Source: CAYMLQ01 sp964390795 (GTDB taxonomy: Bacteria; Verrucomicrobiota; Kiritimatiellia; RFP12; UBA1067). Taken from it: DNA of 7,490 bases. Positions 5,576-7,490 of the stretch are shown here, one piece after another. Each line of letters opens with the position of its first letter. Position 1 is the first letter of the stretch. Where the stretch lies: contig CAYMLQ010000304.1 of the NCBI GenBank assembly GCA_964390795.1, positions 1 through 7,490 on the forward strand. Direction: 5' to 3'. The notes under the pieces are model-generated. The model ran no database searches. It saw only the letters and a program-made list of their open reading frames with translations, and was not told where the DNA came from. Both the position numbers and the translations under genes were made by a program.

Positions 5576-5580
5576 TCCTC
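5576..5580 (-). promoter_or_regulatory. hemL ribosome binding site overlapping the isomerase stop
   Basis: GAGGA on the minus strand shares bases with the TGA of the upstream gene (5579-5581) and lies 7 nt before the hemL ATG. Ribosomes finishing the upstream gene would cover this site. Confidence 0.65.
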
Positions 5581-6460
5581 ACACGTACTCGATCGTCGCC
5601 TTGGACTTCAGCTCGTCCACGTAGACGGTCATGGCCTCGCCGCGGCGGGCGTGCCGGATAAAATCGCGGATCTGCTCGCGCACGTCGTCGAAGTCCGCCT
5701 CGCGCGGCGCCTCGTGATCCGTCTTCAGAATGATGTGGTAGCCGAACTGCGTCTCGATGATGTCGCTCACGTCGCCCACGTTCATCGAGAAGACCGCCTG
5801 GTCGAACTCGGGCACCATCATGCCGCGGCTGAACCAGCCGAGGCTGCCGCCCTCCTTGCCGCTCGGGCACATGGAGTGCTCCGCCGCCTCCGCCGCAAAC
5901 TCTTTTCCGGCCAGCACGCGCTCGCGGACCTCCTCGATTTTGGCCCGCGCTTCGTCCTTGGAGGTCTGCGTGTCGCCGTCGGGCGTGACCAGGATATGCT
6001 GCGCCAGCACGCGCTCGCCCGCCGAATACTCGTCTTTATGCTCGGCGTAGTGCCGCTGGATGTCCGCCTCGGTCGGCTCGTCGACGCCCGCCACCGCTTT
6101 CTCGACCAGCTTGTCCACGCGCCGCCCGCGCCGAACCTGCTCGCGGAAGTCCGCCAAGCCGGTCTTCTGCTGCGCCAGCGCCGCGTCGAACGCCTCGCGC
6201 CCGCCGACCTGCTTCACGATCTTTGCGATCTCCGCGTCCACCTCCGCGTCGCTCACCGCGATGTCGAGCCGGTTGGCCTCGTCGATCAGCAGCTTGGCGC
6301 CGACCGCCTGCTCGGCGGCTTTTTGCACAAAGGTCTTCAACTGCCCGCGGATCTGCTCCTGCGACATCCCGTGCTCGGTGTAGAAACGGACCAGCCGCTC
6401 CAGCTCGAATTGGATCGCCTCTTCGGGAATGACCTGTCCGTTCACTTTAACTGTCTGCAT
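5579..6460 (-). CDS. Parvulin-type (PpiC/SurA-like) peptidyl-prolyl isomerase, no signal peptide
   Basis: This is a 293-residue protein with a mostly helical N-terminal chaperone-like region (about 1-125, SurA/trigger-factor style) followed by one parvulin domain (about 150-248). Parvulin landmarks are RVLAQHILV, GGSLGWFSRG, MVPEFDQAVFS and TQFGYHIILKTD. A short helical tail follows. The family catalyses proline cis-trans isomerisation and assists folding. Most bacterial proteins with this layout are exported, but the N-terminus here (MQTVKVNGQVIPEEAI) has no hydrophobic segment, so a cytosolic role is inferred. I chose the ATG at 6460 over an in-frame GTG at 6466 because AAAGG lies 5 nt before the ATG and overlaps the GTG. 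It starts 40 nt after the glnS stop and ends 10 nt before hemL. The exact gene name is uncertain. Confidence 0.9.
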   Translation of the reverse strand: MQTVKVNGQVIPEEAIQFELERLVRFYTEHGMSQEQIRGQLKTFVQKAAEQAVGAKLLIDEANRLDIAVSDAEVDAEIAKIVKQVGGREAFDAALAQQKTGLADFREQVRRGRRVDKLVEKAVAGVDEPTEADIQRHYAEHKDEYSAGERVLAQHILVTPDGDTQTSKDEARAKIEEVRERVLAGKEFAAEAAEHSMCPSGKEGGSLGWFSRGMMVPEFDQAVFSMNVGDVSDIIETQFGYHIILKTDHEAPREADFDDVREQIRDFIRHARRGEAMTVYVDELKSKATIEYV

Positions 6461-6474
6461 GTGCACCTTTCAAA

Positions 6475-6496
6475 GGACGGGCTCGGAAGCCCGCCC
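6475..6496 (-). other. Hairpin in the glnS-isomerase spacer
   Basis: On the minus strand GGGCGGGCT pairs with AGCCCGTCC over 9 bp (one G-T wobble) around the tetraloop TCCG. It lies just after the glnS stop and is followed only by CCTTTGAAAGG, so the U-tract is too short for an efficient terminator. The following palindrome contains the AAAGG ribosome binding site of the isomerase gene. It might act as a partial terminator, an RNA-processing or stability element, or a modulator of initiation. Confidence 0.4.
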
Positions 6497-6500
6497 TGCG

Positions 6501-7490
6501 TTATTTTTTCGTCCACGAATCCTTGAGCGTGACCGTACGGTTGAAAACCGGTTTTCCCGGCGCCGACTCGCGCGTGTCCGCGCAGAAGTAGCCGACGCGC
6601 TCAAACTGGAAGGTCTCGCCCGGCAGCGCCTCGACCAGCGCGGGCTCGCCATACGCCGTCACGGTCTTGAGCGAATCGGGGTTGAGAAATTCGACAAAGT
6701 CGCGGGCCTCGTCGCCCATCGGGTCGGGCACGGTGAACAGCCGGTCGTACAGGCGGACCGCCAGCGGCACCGCATGCGCCGCGGACACCCAGTGGATCGT
6801 GCCCTTGACCTTGCGCCCGTCCGCCGCGTTGCCGCCTTTCGAGTTCGGGTCGTACGTGCCGTGAATCTCAGTGATCGCGCCGGACGCGTCTTTGACGATG
6901 CCCGTGCAGGTGAAGAGGCAGGCCGCCCGCAGGCGCACCTCCTGGCCGGGCGTGACGCGGAAAAACTTCTTTGAAGGCTCCTCCATGAAGTCTTCGCGCT
7001 CGATGAACACCTCGCGCCCGAACGGCACCTGACGCGTGCCCGCAGAGGGGTCTTCGGGATTGTTCTGCGCATCCACGTATTCGACCTGGCCTTCGGGATA
7101 GTTGTCGATCACCACCTTGACCGGATCCAGCACCGCCATGCGCCGCAGCGCCCGCTTGTTGAGGTCGTCTCGCAGGCAGTATTCGAGCAGCGCCACATCG
7201 GTCTGGCTCTCGTACTTCGACACGCCGATGCGCTCGCAGAAATCGCGGATCGCTTCGGGCGTGTAGCCCCGCCGGCGCAGGCCGCACACCGTCGGCATGC
7301 GCGGGTCATCCCAGCCGTCTACGCGCCGCTCCTGCACGAGCTGCAGCAGCTTGCGCTTGCTCATCACCGTATAGGAGAGATTGAGCCGCGCGAACTCGCG
7401 CTGCTGCGGACGGATCTTGACCCCGTTGCGCCCGACCAGCAGGCCCATCTCGTCCACGCGGTCGATCACCCAGTCGCACAGCCGCCGGTG
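6501..7490 (-). CDS. glnS: Glutaminyl-tRNA synthetase, C-terminal part (5' end outside window)
   Basis: GlnRS charges tRNA-Gln with glutamine. The window holds the last 329 residues; the reading frame runs open off the right edge (HRRLCDWV at the edge). Visible are the class I signature variant VMSKRKL (KMSKS equivalent), WDDPRMPTVCGLRRRGY, GTRQVPFGREVFIEREDF at the start of the anticodon-binding beta-barrels, KGTIHWVSAAHA, and the C-terminal FQFERVGYFCAD and KPVFNRTVTLKDSW. This is a close match to E. coli GlnRS throughout, and GTIHWVSAAHA separates it from GluRS. The catalytic HIGH region and Rossmann N-terminus lie beyond 7490. A segment of about 10 extra residues is present between DWV and EFARLN compared with E. 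coli. It is the most upstream gene of the apparent operon. Confidence 0.96.
   Translation of the reverse strand, partial: HRRLCDWVIDRVDEMGLLVGRNGVKIRPQQREFARLNLSYTVMSKRKLLQLVQERRVDGWDDPRMPTVCGLRRRGYTPEAIRDFCERIGVSKYESQTDVALLEYCLRDDLNKRALRRMAVLDPVKVVIDNYPEGQVEYVDAQNNPEDPSAGTRQVPFGREVFIEREDFMEEPSKKFFRVTPGQEVRLRAACLFTCTGIVKDASGAITEIHGTYDPNSKGGNAADGRKVKGTIHWVSAAHAVPLAVRLYDRLFTVPDPMGDEARDFVEFLNPDSLKTVTAYGEPALVEALPGETFQFERVGYFCADTRESAPGKPVFNRTVTLKDSWTKK

Overview
The window is about 7.5 kb of GC-rich bacterial chromosome. All eight recognisable protein genes lie on the minus strand, so transcription runs from high to low coordinates. In that order they are glnS (3' part only), a parvulin-type peptidyl-prolyl isomerase, hemL, panC, a LarE-type sulfur transferase, rplU, rpmA and obg. 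The first ~516 bases hold no credible gene but are unusually rich in inverted repeats. Gene content is housekeeping: tRNA charging, protein folding, tetrapyrrole and pantothenate synthesis, sulfur transfer, and the conserved L21-L27-Obg ribosome cluster. I see no phage, plasmid, defence or CRISPR signature.

The organism cannot be named from this sequence. A GlnRS gene argues against lineages that make Gln-tRNA only by the indirect GatCAB route, such as cyanobacteria and most Firmicutes. HemL shows the C5 pathway to 5-aminolevulinate, which argues against alphaproteobacteria. High GC, GlnRS and palindrome-rich spacers would suit a PVC-type or similar environmental lineage, but this is a guess. 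A 100-N gap flanked by two identical 55-bp copies suggests a short-read, probably metagenomic, draft assembly.

Layout: 1-516 is non-coding, with a 262-bp nested palindrome (53-314) and a 50-bp element (377-426) that folds on paper into a perfect three-way junction. 517-2295 is obg, rpmA and rplU, with a good sigma70-like promoter at 2366-2395 whose -35 box overlaps the larE stop codon. 2392-5568 is larE, panC and hemL. The two spacers between these genes carry related heptanucleotide tandem arrays next to the ribosome binding sites. 3308-3407 is the assembly gap. 5579-6460 is the isomerase, 10 nt from hemL. 6501-7490 is the C-terminal 329 residues of GlnRS.

The close spacing (10-59 nt) from glnS to larE suggests one transcription unit, followed by a separately promoted rplU-rpmA-obg unit. 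The points most worth a second look are the paired heptad arrays, the three-way-junction element, the nested palindrome, an L27 lacking the conserved basic N-terminal tail, and a LarE with three cysteines placed like those of iron-sulfur LarE proteins. I found no clear new multi-gene system.
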